A stretch of DNA of 60,962 nucleotides from CAZWKX01 sp964633975 (GTDB lineage: Bacteria; Actinomycetota; Acidimicrobiia; Spongiisociales; UBA11373), in NCBI GenBank assembly GCA_964633975.1, contig CAZWKX010000008.1, positions 1 through 60,962 of the forward strand. Reading direction: 5' to 3'. Positions 1 through 7,834 of the stretch are shown piece by piece. The notes under the pieces were generated by a model that had not been told where the DNA came from, did not search any database, and saw only the letters and a program-made list of their open reading frames with translations. How positions within the stretch are numbered: the stretch's first letter is position 1; each line of letters begins with the position of its first letter. A program made the position numbers and the translations under genes.

Positions 1-63
1 AAGCCACCCTGACGAACTCTCCGAGGGGGGCCCGAGGCCGCCGAGGTCGCCCCCCTGGGCCAG
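1..63 (-). CDS. Probable SufD N-terminus (partial, cut by window edge)
   Basis: The 21 nt after the sufB stop codon (85-87) lead into an open frame that runs off the left edge. From a CTG at 63-61 it encodes about 21 residues ending SSSGWL, which resembles the start of SufD-type Fe-S assembly proteins (an acidic stretch followed by a W-L pair). There is no ATG, GTG or TTG in this frame, but GAGG lies 5 nt before the CTG. An ATG at 74-72 is in another frame and gives an unconvincing peptide. Identity rests mainly on the usual sufB-sufD order; only about 20 residues are visible. Confidence 0.35.
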   Translation of the reverse strand, partial: MAQGGDLGGLGPPSESSSGWL

Positions 64-84
64 TGCTGCCTCATCAGGGCGCCC

Positions 85-1488
85 CTAGCCGACCGCGCCC
101 TCCATCTGGAGCTCGATGAGGCGGTTCAGCTCCACGGCGTACTCCATGGGCAGCTCCTTGACGATGGGCTCGATGAAGCCGGCGACGATCATCGCCGTCG
201 CTTCCTGCTCGGTGAGGCCGCGGCTCATCAGGTAGAAGAGCTGATCGTCCCCCACCTTGGAGACCGTAGCCTCGTGACCGATGCGGGCGTCGGCCTCCTC
301 GATCTCCATGTAAGGGTAGGTGTCCGAGCGGCTGTTCTCATCGAGGATCAGCGCGTCGCAGCGCACGAACGACTTCACCTGTGTGGCGCCCTCCTCGACC
401 CGCATCAGGCCCCGATAGCCGGCCCGTCCCCCGTCCTTGGAGATCGACTTCGACGTGATCAAAGAGGTGGTCCGGGGAGCCGCATGCACGATCTTGGCCC
501 CGGTGTCCTGATGCTGGCCCTGGCCGGCAAAGGCGATCGAGAGCACCTCGCCGTGGGCGCCCTCCCCCATAAGCCAGACGGCCGGATATTTCATGCTGAG
601 CTGAGAACCGATGTTCCCGTCCACCCACTCCATAGTGGCGTTGGCATAGGCCACGGCCCGTTTGGTGACCAGATTGAAGACGTTGTTCGACCAGTTCTGG
701 ATGGTGGTGTAGCGGCAGCGCCCCCCGTCCTTGATGATGATCTCGACGACCGCCGCATGCAGCGAATCGGTCGAGTAGACCGGAGCGGAGCAGCCCTCGA
801 CGTAGTGGCAGTAGCCGCCCTCGTCGATGATGATCATCGTGCGCTCGAACTGCCCCATGTTCTCGGCGTTGATGCGGAAGTAGGCCTGGAGCGGCTGATC
901 CAAACGCACCCCCGGCGGCACGTAGATGAACGAGCCGCCCGACCACACCGCCGAGTTCAAGGCGGCGTACTTGTTGTCGTTGGGCGGCACCACCGTGCCG
1001 AAATACTGGCGCACCAGCTCCGGGTACTCGCGCAGCGCCGTGTCCATGTCGCAGAACAGCACGCCCAGCTTCTCCAAATCCTCACGGTTGCGGTGGTAGA
1101 CCACCTCGGACTCGTACTGGGCGGTCACCCCGGCCAAGTACTTGCGCTCCGCCTCCGGGATGCCCAGCTTCTCGTAGGTCGCCTTGATGGAATCGGGGAC
1201 CATATCCCACGAGGACACCTGCTCCTCGGTCGGCTTGATGTAGTAGTAGATGTTGTCCAAGTCGAGGGTCTCGAGCAGGCCGCCGCCGCCCCAAGTAGGG
1301 GTGGGCTTCTTGAGGAACCGTCGATATGCCCTCAGCCGGAAGTCGAGCATCCACTCGGGCTCCTTCTTCATTCCCGACATCTGGCGGATGATGTCCTCGT
1401 TCAGCCCCTTCTCGGGCTTGAAGACGTAGTTCTCCTCGTCGGCCCAGCCCAACGCGTATTTGCCGATGTCGATATCGACGGTGGCCAC
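85..1488 (-). CDS. sufB: Fe-S cluster assembly scaffold protein SufB
   Basis: SufB is the scaffold subunit of the SufBCD complex, on which Fe-S clusters are built in the cytoplasm. The chosen start is a GTG at 1488, preceded at 6 nt by AGGAG, and gives 467 residues, the usual family length. An upstream ATG at 1566 would add 26 atypical residues. The N-terminus has the family pattern GLNEDIIRQMS, then W..GGG, and the C-terminal half is the beta-helix core with SRSDTYP and GHEATVSKV. The probable sufD follows on the same strand 21 nt later, so the two are likely an operon. sufC, sufS and sufU are not in view. Confidence 0.95.
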   Translation of the reverse strand: MATVDIDIGKYALGWADEENYVFKPEKGLNEDIIRQMSGMKKEPEWMLDFRLRAYRRFLKKPTPTWGGGGLLETLDLDNIYYYIKPTEEQVSSWDMVPDSIKATYEKLGIPEAERKYLAGVTAQYESEVVYHRNREDLEKLGVLFCDMDTALREYPELVRQYFGTVVPPNDNKYAALNSAVWSGGSFIYVPPGVRLDQPLQAYFRINAENMGQFERTMIIIDEGGYCHYVEGCSAPVYSTDSLHAAVVEIIIKDGGRCRYTTIQNWSNNVFNLVTKRAVAYANATMEWVDGNIGSQLSMKYPAVWLMGEGAHGEVLSIAFAGQGQHQDTGAKIVHAAPRTTSLITSKSISKDGGRAGYRGLMRVEEGATQVKSFVRCDALILDENSRSDTYPYMEIEEADARIGHEATVSKVGDDQLFYLMSRGLTEQEATAMIVAGFIEPIVKELPMEYAVELNRLIELQMEGAVG

Positions 1489-1830
1489 CTGCAACTCCTG
1501 ATTACCAATATGGAAGCAGTGACATTCTGCCACCGCCCCGTCACAACCGGGGCGATGCGGCCACAACGCTATCGCGAGCAGGATCCGGGAAAAGCAAGAA
1601 CCAGCGGTGGCGCCGGAACGGCGCGGGGAGTGGGGGAAGACCGACCCGTGTCCGGCGCCTCCCGCATGTTCTAATTACATCACCGGCGGCGTGCTATGCG
1701 GACCTCCCCGTTCGAGAACCCAACCATTCCGCCATCCCGCCTCGACCGCCGTTCCGCCTTGAAAACGCCGGCTCTGCCTGCAACAGTGACGGCCGGAACG
1801 GGTCCGATCGGCGTTCGCCGGAGGTTCTGC
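1489..1830. promoter_or_regulatory. 342-bp divergent intergenic region between sufB and infA
   Basis: No convincing gene lies here; the open frames are extensions of sufB, infA or antisense shadows. It must hold promoters for both flanking genes. Visible elements are an interrupted repeat GTGAC (1519-1523) / GTCAC (1540-1544) about 30-55 nt upstream of the sufB start, a 9-bp inverted repeat GGCGCCGGA (1609-1617) / TCCGGCGCC (1651-1659), an AT-rich patch near 1670-1680, and a TTGAAA (1759-1764) that could be a -35 for infA. None of these is assigned to a regulator. Confidence 0.4.
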
Positions 1831-2058
1831 TTGGCCAAACAGGACGACGTGGTACGGGTGCAAGGCACCGTCGTCGAGACGTTGCCCAATGCCATGTTCC
1901 GCGTCGAGGTCGAGGGTGGTCTCGAAGTGCTCGCCCGGGCCTCCGGCAAGATGCGCCGGGGCCGATACATCCGCATCCTCCCCGGTGATCGTGTCGACGT
2001 CGACCTGTCCGTATACGACCCGTCGCGCGGGCGCATCGTCTGGAGATACAAGACCTAG
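1831..2058 (+). CDS. infA: Translation initiation factor IF-1
   Basis: IF-1 is a small OB-fold protein that binds the A-site of the 30S subunit during initiation. A TTG start at 1831 with GGAGG at 1820-1824 (6-nt spacing) gives 75 residues; the family is about 72. Family residues are plain: KQDDVVRVQGTVVE near the start, the RASGKMRRGRYIRI stretch and a C-terminal RGRIVWRYK. A longer reading from 1696 lacks family similarity in its first 45 residues. In actinobacteria infA usually sits in the ribosomal protein cluster; here it stands alone, and its stop overlaps that of thiI by 4 bp, tail to tail. Confidence 0.95.
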   Translation: MAKQDDVVRVQGTVVETLPNAMFRVEVEGGLEVLARASGKMRRGRYIRILPGDRVDVDLSVYDPSRGRIVWRYKT

Positions 2059-3278
2059 GGCGACGGGTCTCGGACTCCGTCCGTCGTCATCCCCGGCAGC
2101 CACTCGCCTATCGCAAAACGCTGGCGCCGCGCCACCGCCTCCCGCCACAGCTCCTCGGGCACGGCGTCGGTCGCCGCCGCCACCTTGCCCGAACTCGCCG
2201 CCACCTCCACCGGCTGCCCCCCCGAGAGGTCGCAGACTTCACGGGCCCGCGCCGAAAGCTCGAAGGTACCGATGCTCCTGGCCCGCCGGACGATCTCCTG
2301 CTTGTCCAAGCCGACCAGCGGCCGCAGCATGGGAACGGTGGCCTGGCCGGACAGCGCCGCCAGGTGGCTCAGGGTCTGCGAGGAGACCTGGCCGAGCGAC
2401 TCGCCGGTGACGATGGCGCGTGACCCCTCCTCCTCGACCACAAGCGACGCGGCGCGTGCCATCAGCGCCTTGAGCGCAACCTGCCGCATGCGCGGCGCCA
2501 CCCGGGTCACCAGCTCCTCGGCCGTCGGCCTCAGATCGACGACGTGGGCCATGGACGGATGCCCGGCGCCCCATTCGTCCCACAGTGCCCGCGCCACCGA
2601 GAGGGCGTGGTCCGACTGGGCGCAGTCGAGCAGGAAGTGGAGGTAGTCGACCTTACACCCTCGCGACATCATCATCCACGCCGCCACCGGCGAGTCGATA
2701 CCACCCGAAATGAGGACGAGAACCTCCTCCTGGCTGCCGATGGGCAGACCTCCGGGCCCCCCGACCACGTTCTCAACCAGAAAGGCCTCGTTGTCGCGCA
2801 CCTGCACCCGAACCGTCACCTCGGGATCATCGAGATCCACCGTGCCCCCGGCCCGACGCAGCAGATCACCGGCGCGGCAGGCGAGATCGTACGAACGCCA
2901 GGTGTGAGTGCCGCGGCGGCGGGCCCGTACCGCGAAGCTGTGGCCGGCCACCGCGGCGGCAAAGTGCTCCGCCACCCGCTCGGCGAGATCGTCGAGACCG
3001 GTGAACCGGACCGGAACGAGGCTCTCCACCGCAGACACCCCAAACACCCTCGACGCCGCCGCGACCGCATCCGGCGAAGGTTCACCGATGCGGAGTCGAT
3101 GGCCTGGGTGGCGGGTCGGCTCGGTGCTCCCGCCGATCGCCTCAGCCAGGTTGCCGATCACCAGTCGGATCATGCGCGACCGGGTGCGCCGCGACTTCAG
3201 CCAGATATCGGGCGACAGCACCGCGACCACGATCTCCTCCCCCTTCGGCGACGAATCCTGGGCTTGCTGCACCGGCAT
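2055..3278 (-). CDS. thiI: tRNA 4-thiouridine synthase ThiI (short form, no rhodanese domain)
   Basis: ThiI adenylates and thiolates U8 of tRNA and can supply sulfur for thiazole synthesis. The protein (407 residues from ATG 3278; a GTG at 3284 with GGAG 7 nt upstream is as good) has an N-terminal ferredoxin-like/THUMP part and a PP-loop ATP pyrophosphatase motif SGGIDSP from about residue 191, followed by the family's GESLGQVSSQTL. The C-terminal rhodanese domain of the E. coli enzyme is absent, as in many bacteria, so a partner sulfurtransferase or persulfide donor must provide sulfur. The gene converges on infA with a 4-bp overlap. Confidence 0.93.
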   Translation of the reverse strand: MPVQQAQDSSPKGEEIVVAVLSPDIWLKSRRTRSRMIRLVIGNLAEAIGGSTEPTRHPGHRLRIGEPSPDAVAAASRVFGVSAVESLVPVRFTGLDDLAERVAEHFAAAVAGHSFAVRARRRGTHTWRSYDLACRAGDLLRRAGGTVDLDDPEVTVRVQVRDNEAFLVENVVGGPGGLPIGSQEEVLVLISGGIDSPVAAWMMMSRGCKVDYLHFLLDCAQSDHALSVARALWDEWGAGHPSMAHVVDLRPTAEELVTRVAPRMRQVALKALMARAASLVVEEEGSRAIVTGESLGQVSSQTLSHLAALSGQATVPMLRPLVGLDKQEIVRRARSIGTFELSARAREVCDLSGGQPVEVAASSGKVAAATDAVPEELWREAVARRQRFAIGEWLPGMTTDGVRDPSP

Positions 3279-3451
3279 AGACACCTGATATCTCCGCGAT
3301 CTCCGCCCACTCACGATAGGGCGTGGACGACGCTCTCCCTCCCCTCCCGGCGTCGAAACGCGCGATGCGGCCGCCGCACTCCCATACGAAGTGTGGCGGC
3401 CGCACCTGCCGCCCACCCTCGATGCGCGCCGAAAGGTGGGCTGTGATCACG

Positions 3452-3601
3452 TCATCCCGTGGCGCGCTCCAGTACTTCGCAGTCGTGGATCGGCGAATCG
3501 AAACACCGGGGTCGGCGAGACCACACGCTTCGATGCCGGGGCTCGGAGGACTCGCGACAACAACCGGAACGTGCCGCGAGCCTCACGACAGCCCTGCGCA
3601 T
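3452..3601 (-). CDS. Possible 49-residue Arg/Cys-rich small protein
   Basis: The ATG at 3601 is preceded by GGAGG with a 5-nt spacer and lies about 40 nt downstream of a TGG-TACACT promoter-like element. The peptide is rich in Arg and Cys, with a CC pair and two further Cys residues. It has no recognisable family and no membrane segment. Arg/Cys-rich peptides arise readily by chance in GC-rich DNA, so the case rests on the expression signals rather than the protein. It lies 170 nt upstream of thiI on the same strand and could be a leader peptide for it. Confidence 0.25.
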   Translation of the reverse strand: MRRAVVRLAARSGCCRESSEPRHRSVWSRRPRCFDSPIHDCEVLERATG

Positions 3602-3644
3602 GGAAACCTCCAGGCTCGTGTGATCCCAACACCCAGGGTTACCT

Positions 3645-3650
3645 AGTGTA
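3645..3650 (-). promoter_or_regulatory. Candidate extended -10 element (TGG-TACACT)
   Basis: On the minus strand TACACT at 3650-3645 is preceded by TGG, an extended -10 arrangement. It overlaps the downstream arm of the hairpin at 3648-3669, so read-through from upstream and initiation here could interfere. It would drive the small ORF at 3601 and thiI. Confidence 0.35.
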
Positions 3651-3669
3651 CCACTCAACGTGGTGGTAC
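3648..3669 (-). terminator. Hairpin immediately after the toroid-like gene
   Basis: GTACCAC (3648-3654) and GTGGTAC (3663-3669) form a perfect 7-bp stem with an 8-nt loop, starting 2 nt beyond the stop codon of the gene ending at 3671. There is no clear U-tract on the minus strand, so it may be a GC-type terminator or an operator instead. Confidence 0.45.
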
Positions 3670-3670
3670 T

Positions 3671-5026
3671 TCAATGGTTTCGCGGCACTCTCAGACGCCG
3701 GGCATAGCCGATGGCGCCGGGGGCGGCGGCGAACCACCCGCCGGCGCCGGGCCGGCTCTCCACGACCTGGAGCATACGATCCCGCAACCCAGGGCAGTGA
3801 TCCTCCAGCTCGATGAGGGCGGCCAGGGCCCCCATACCACCGTGCGAGAGCCCGGCGTAGCTCTCATAGGGCTCCGCCACCCGATCGATCCGGGTGTTGA
3901 TGCACCGCCGGGGCAGGAAAACGTTCGCCATCAGCGTGCCGCACACCGACCGCAGGTCGTCGTCGTCGAAAACCACCCCCCTCCCGGCGGCGCAGATCAT
4001 GAACTGGGTCGTCACCTGGGCCTTCCAGAGCCTCTCCGGAGCCGAGCCGCGATAGCTCTCCGGCGTGGGGTCGTAGTCCCACACCGGATGCCCGGCGCCG
4101 TCGTCGTAAATCGCCGCCTTGAGATACCTGGCGAGCCGCTTCGCCCGCTCCAGATACCGCGCCGCCCCGGTGAGATCGTGGAGAACCAGGAAGGCGCACC
4201 CGGCCCAGGCCATGTGGTTCACCGGCTCGGGACGCTTCGAACAAGGGCGGCGGTAATAGCCGGCGTCACCCGTAGACACGAAGATGTCGTCCAGGTCGGT
4301 GAGCACCTCCTCGAGCACGGGCAGGAAAGCCTCCGCCTGCGCCCCGAAGTGCCGCCGCAGCGCCCGGTCACCGAAAACGACGGCACAGAACAGCGCCACC
4401 GGATACACGATGCGGCCCGCCGTCGTCACGTTCGTCGTGTAGCGCCTGCGAGCGAACTGGCTGCCGCCCCAACCCTTGCCGACTCTTCCGCGGCACTCGT
4501 CCACAAGCCCGGCCTCGACGTCCCGATGGGGAAGTACCGAGGCGAAGGTCTCCGCCACCAGCTTGAGGAAACGCCGCTGCCCGGTGGCCTCGAAGGCGAC
4601 GACCGCGGCGTAGCAGCATGTGCTGACCGGCCACGCCAGACGAGCCGCCAAGTTACCGGGAGCCGCATTACGCAGCGCCTCGTGAATGCGCCGCCCCAGG
4701 TAGCCGCGCAGCACGTCGGGATCGGCCGGGGCTCGCATCAGCTCGGCGTAGAGCTCGAGCACGGCTGCAGACCGCTGCGGCCCGTCGAGAGCCTCGACCA
4801 ATCCCTGAAGGTCGCGGCCGGGAACGGCGGCCTGCAGCACCGTACCGGCAGCGGGCCCGATGCTGTTGGAGACCAGGGCCTTCCTCAAGGCGTTATAGCG
4901 GGCAAAACCACCGAGCCGAGCCACCTCTCCCCAGTCGGTGCCGTCGGCACTGCGCGGCGGGAGGCTCCATTCCCCCAGCCTCGACCTCCGGCGTCCCGGG
5001 AGCAGGTATCGGCGCAGCGGTGTCAT
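3671..5026 (-). CDS. Hypothetical protein, probable alpha/alpha-toroid fold
   Basis: I do not recognise a named family. The 451-residue product has no signal peptide. It is built of successive helical segments with conserved-looking aromatic and acidic patches (WGGSQFARRRYTT around residue 170, GHPVWDYDPTPESYRG and YAGLSHGGMGALAAL near the end), the style of alpha/alpha-toroid sugar-active enzymes such as glycoside hydrolases and epimerases. Cytosolic carbohydrate or polyketide-like chemistry is only a guess. The ATG at 5026 lacks a strong SD, and no better in-frame start is visible. The yihY-like gene lies 214 bp upstream on the same strand. Confidence 0.7.
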   Translation of the reverse strand: MTPLRRYLLPGRRRSRLGEWSLPPRSADGTDWGEVARLGGFARYNALRKALVSNSIGPAAGTVLQAAVPGRDLQGLVEALDGPQRSAAVLELYAELMRAPADPDVLRGYLGRRIHEALRNAAPGNLAARLAWPVSTCCYAAVVAFEATGQRRFLKLVAETFASVLPHRDVEAGLVDECRGRVGKGWGGSQFARRRYTTNVTTAGRIVYPVALFCAVVFGDRALRRHFGAQAEAFLPVLEEVLTDLDDIFVSTGDAGYYRRPCSKRPEPVNHMAWAGCAFLVLHDLTGAARYLERAKRLARYLKAAIYDDGAGHPVWDYDPTPESYRGSAPERLWKAQVTTQFMICAAGRGVVFDDDDLRSVCGTLMANVFLPRRCINTRIDRVAEPYESYAGLSHGGMGALAALIELEDHCPGLRDRMLQVVESRPGAGGWFAAAPGAIGYARRLRVPRNH

Positions 5027-5103
5027 CGTCCGGCCGGCACCCGACAGCCTGCCGAGCCCGCGTCGGAACGCCCCGCGACAGCTTGGCGATTGTCCACCAG
5101 CCG

Positions 5104-5109
5104 AGCCTA
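5104..5109 (-). promoter_or_regulatory. Candidate -10 (TAGGCT) for the toroid-like gene
   Basis: TAGGCT on the minus strand, about 78 nt before the ATG at 5026, matches the TANNNT form seen before many genes here. It implies a leader of roughly 70 nt. No clear -35 was identified. Confidence 0.3.
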
Positions 5110-5240
5110 CCGTCAGCGCAGGATGCCCCGCTCCCACACCCCCACCAGCCCCGCGCACCGCGGGCCGACAAGGAGAATCACGCAAACGGGAGGCGACAGG
5201 TCGCTCCGACCGGAGGTCACCACCCCAGCCGGCGAAGGCA

Positions 5241-6107
5241 TCACCTCTCCCGCTCCGGGAGCGGCGCCGCGCCGTCGGCTCTCCAGCGCAGCGTGTATGC
5301 GACGACCACACCTCCGAGCAAGATGGCGAAGGCTCCCAGATAAAGCCAGACCAAAGCGATGGCGACCGCTCCAAGCGTGCCGAAGGTCGCGCCCAGGTTC
5401 GGTGAGTAGGCCAGGTAGAGCCCGAAACCAAGACTGGCCAGGGCGGCCCCGGCGGTCCCCACGAGCGCGGCCAGCCACGACTTGGGCAGGGGATGGGGCG
5501 GGCCCCAGTGGTAGAAGGCGAGAAGGAAGACGTAGAGCCCCGCCGCGGACATCGGGATCCGCACCCAAGTCCAGACGGTGTCCAGCACATCGAGCCCGGT
5601 CAGCTCCGTGATGAACCCGCTGAGCCGGGCGCCGCCCAGCAGCAGGAACGAGGTGAGCAGGAGCGAAAGGCCACCACCGACGGTCAGGGCCACAGCCACC
5701 AGCCGCATCTGCACGACCGGGCGCGCTTCGGTCCGGTTCTCCACCCGGGCCAGCGCCTTCTGCAGAGCCACGACGGAGCGCGAGCCTAGATAGAGGCAGA
5801 TCAGCAGCGAGACCGGGATCAACCAGCCCTGCTCGCCGCCGACCCGGTCATTCGTCTCCACCAGGAGGTCCCTGACAAAACCCGAGACCGAGGCCGGGGC
5901 CAGCGTCTGGAGCGTGCTCTCCACCCGGTCCAGAGCGGCTCCCGACCCTCCGACGAACGCGGCGACCCCGAAGAGCGCAAAACCGAGCGGCACCAGGGCC
6001 AGGAACGTGTTGTAGGCCACCGCGGCCGCGTTGAGCGAGATGTCCACTTCGCCGACCCGATCCCAGAGCCCGCGCGCCAATGGTCTCAGGGACCTGACAT
6101 CTTTCAC
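5241..6107 (-). CDS. YihY/BrkB family inner-membrane protein
   Basis: A 288-residue polytopic membrane protein with the family signature SLNAAAVAYNTFLALVPL near residue 25, where the first hydrophobic segment begins, and about five further hydrophobic segments; LVWLYLGAFAILLGG near residue 260 is also typical. The family is broadly distributed and has been called ribonuclease BN in error; its real function is unsettled. The GTG start at 6107 is 6 nt from a TAAGCT -10 element, so it may be leaderless, though GGAG is also present. It diverges from the beta-propeller gene at 6190. Confidence 0.9.
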   Translation of the reverse strand: MKDVRSLRPLARGLWDRVGEVDISLNAAAVAYNTFLALVPLGFALFGVAAFVGGSGAALDRVESTLQTLAPASVSGFVRDLLVETNDRVGGEQGWLIPVSLLICLYLGSRSVVALQKALARVENRTEARPVVQMRLVAVALTVGGGLSLLLTSFLLLGGARLSGFITELTGLDVLDTVWTWVRIPMSAAGLYVFLLAFYHWGPPHPLPKSWLAALVGTAGAALASLGFGLYLAYSPNLGATFGTLGAVAIALVWLYLGAFAILLGGVVVAYTLRWRADGAAPLPERER

Positions 6108-6113
6108 ACTCCG

Positions 6114-6119
6114 AGCTTA
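6114..6119 (-). promoter_or_regulatory. -10 element TAAGCT before the YihY-family gene
   Basis: The spacing from TAAGCT to the GTG at 6107 is 6 nt, the arrangement expected for a leaderless mRNA. It is back to back with the plus-strand element at 6174. Confidence 0.5.
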
Positions 6120-6173
6120 GGACGCCTCCCCGGCGACCTTCATTCGCGCCGCCGCATCCCACGGGCGGAGGCA

Positions 6174-6179
6174 TAGACT
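6174..6179 (+). promoter_or_regulatory. -10 element TAGACT before the beta-propeller gene
   Basis: TAGACT ends 10 nt before the ATG at 6190. No SD sequence lies at working distance (the nearest GGAGG is about 20 nt away), so a leaderless or near-leaderless transcript is likely. Confidence 0.5.
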
Positions 6180-6189
6180 CCGCATCCGT

Positions 6190-7773
6190 ATGCTCGAAAA
6201 CCGTCCGCTGCTCGCCGGACTGATCGCCGCCGCCGGTCTCATCGCCGTGAGCCTGCTGCTGTATGCGGTGCTCGGCCGGAGCGACGGATCGCCCGGCACG
6301 ACCCTCGCCGAAGGGAATTCGACCACAACGGCCGCCGGCACCTCGACGACCACAACGGTCCCGGGCGCCACCACCACCGAAGCCTCGGCCACGACCGAGC
6401 CGGAGGTGGTGCTCAACGAATGGGTGGACCGCAGCACCGTGGGCCAACCCTGGGGCGACGTGGTGGACGGGCTGCTCACGTTCAGGGGCAATCCCACGAA
6501 CACCTGGTACGGAACCGGACCGGTGCCTTCGACGCCCAGCATCCGGTGGCAATACCCCGACGAGCCCATGTGCTCGCGATCCACCGACCTCGGGGTCACC
6601 AGCACCTGGTGTGGGAACGGCTGGACCGGCCAGCCCGTCGTCTGGGAGCGCCCCGACGGGATCACCGAGGTCATCTTCGGGGCCTACGACCGCCGCCTGC
6701 ACTTCGTCAACGCCGCCACCGGCCAAGACACCCGTACACCGTTCGCCACCGGCGATATCATCAAAGGTTCCCCCACCCTCGACCCGGACGGCTATCCCCT
6801 GCTCTATTTCGGCTCGCGCGACAACAAGCTCCGCATCCTGTCCCTCAGCGATGAAGAAGCCATCGAGCTGTGGAACGCGGTGGCCGACCTCCAGGTCGAG
6901 GGCCGCTGGAACGACGACTGGGACGCCAGCCCTCGCATCGTCAACGACATCATGTTCGAGGGCTGCGAGAACGGTTTTATCTACATCTGGAAGCTCAACA
7001 GGGGCTACGACGAGGCAGGCAAGGTCACAGTCGACCCGGTCCTCCTGTTCAAGATGGAGACCTACACCGAGCAGCTCCTCAACAACATCGGTCCCGGGTA
7101 CCCGGCGGTGAGTGTCGAGGGATCGGCAGCGATGTACGAGGGCCGGGCCTATTTCGCCAACTCCGGAGGCCGAATCATCGGCCTCGACATCACCAACGTG
7201 GAACAGGGTGTGGCTCCCGTCGTCTTCGACTACTGGGTCGGAGACGACGTCGACGCCGCCATCGTCGTCGACGAGGAGGGAATGCTCTACGTCTCGGCCG
7301 AGTATGAGCGATACCTCTCCAGAGCGCAGGAGCTGGGGCAGCTCATCAAGCTCGATCCGTACACCGACGGAGACCCCTACGTCTGGGGTATGTACTCACT
7401 CGTCTATCCCAGCGAGGAGAATCCGGCGCCAAAAGGCGGCCTCTGGTCGACACCCGCTCTCGGCGACGGCGTCCTGTACGCGGTGACCAACAAGGGGTAC
7501 CTCATCGTCGTCGACAAGGACACGGGTGAGGAGGTCTGGGTAGACACCGTGGGCGCCGGCTCGTGGTCGTCACCTGTGGTGGTCGACGGCCACCTGCTCG
7601 TGGCCACCTTCGAGGGCACGCTGCGCTCCTACGATGTCTCCGACCCGCGCAACCCCCTGCTGGAGTGGGACTTCATCGTTGGAGAGGGACATCTCGAGGC
7701 AACGCCCGCCATCTGGGACGGCGCCATCTACCTGGGCTCCCGCGACGGTTACATGTACGCCATCGAGGAATAG
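6190..7773 (+). CDS. Membrane-anchored PQQ-like beta-propeller protein
   Basis: The 527-residue product has a hydrophobic N-terminal anchor (residues 6-28), a Thr/Ser-rich linker (about 35-70) and then repeated blades of the PQQ/BamB-like type, such as KGSPTLDPDGYPLLYFGSRD, GGLWSTPALGDGVLYAVTNKG, GAGSWSSPVVVDGHLLVATFEG and the final GAIYLGSRDGYMYAI. The linker suggests exposure outside the membrane. No cofactor ligands of quinoprotein dehydrogenases are obvious, so a binding or scaffold role is more likely than an enzyme. It has its own promoter and diverges from the YihY-family gene. Confidence 0.85.
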   Translation: MLENRPLLAGLIAAAGLIAVSLLLYAVLGRSDGSPGTTLAEGNSTTTAAGTSTTTTVPGATTTEASATTEPEVVLNEWVDRSTVGQPWGDVVDGLLTFRGNPTNTWYGTGPVPSTPSIRWQYPDEPMCSRSTDLGVTSTWCGNGWTGQPVVWERPDGITEVIFGAYDRRLHFVNAATGQDTRTPFATGDIIKGSPTLDPDGYPLLYFGSRDNKLRILSLSDEEAIELWNAVADLQVEGRWNDDWDASPRIVNDIMFEGCENGFIYIWKLNRGYDEAGKVTVDPVLLFKMETYTEQLLNNIGPGYPAVSVEGSAAMYEGRAYFANSGGRIIGLDITNVEQGVAPVVFDYWVGDDVDAAIVVDEEGMLYVSAEYERYLSRAQELGQLIKLDPYTDGDPYVWGMYSLVYPSEENPAPKGGLWSTPALGDGVLYAVTNKGYLIVVDKDTGEEVWVDTVGAGSWSSPVVVDGHLLVATFEGTLRSYDVSDPRNPLLEWDFIVGEGHLEATPAIWDGAIYLGSRDGYMYAIEE

Positions 7774-7819
7774 CCCGGCGGCGCGGCGCCGAACCGCCCC
7801 AGATCCTGGTGGCTGCCGC

Positions 7820-7825
7820 TAGCCT
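7820..7825 (+). promoter_or_regulatory. -10 element TAGCCT before the M3 peptidase
   Basis: TAGCCT ends 9 nt before the ATG at 7835 with no SD between, consistent with a leaderless transcript. Confidence 0.5.
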
Positions 7826-7834
7826 GCTGCGGCG

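Larger units (their letters stand above)
3279..3670. other. About 390 bp with no confident gene, upstream of thiI
   Basis: Between the start of thiI and the end of the next minus-strand gene I see no known gene. It contains a hairpin (3648-3669), a candidate minus-strand promoter (3645-3650), a short minus-strand ORF with a good SD site (3452-3601) and a second minus-strand frame from GTG 3450 that would run out of frame deep into thiI and so is probably not real over its full length. No riboswitch or tRNA-like pattern was recognised. Confidence 0.5.

Noticed and set aside
3142..3450. 102-codon minus-strand frame from GTG 3450
   Set aside because: Over half of it lies out of frame inside thiI; only the first part, upstream of thiI, could be coding and it matches no family.
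3674..5611. 645-codon plus-strand frame opposite the toroid-like gene
   Set aside because: The translation is Arg/Pro/His-rich with no domain, and the opposite strand carries a protein with coherent fold-like pattern.
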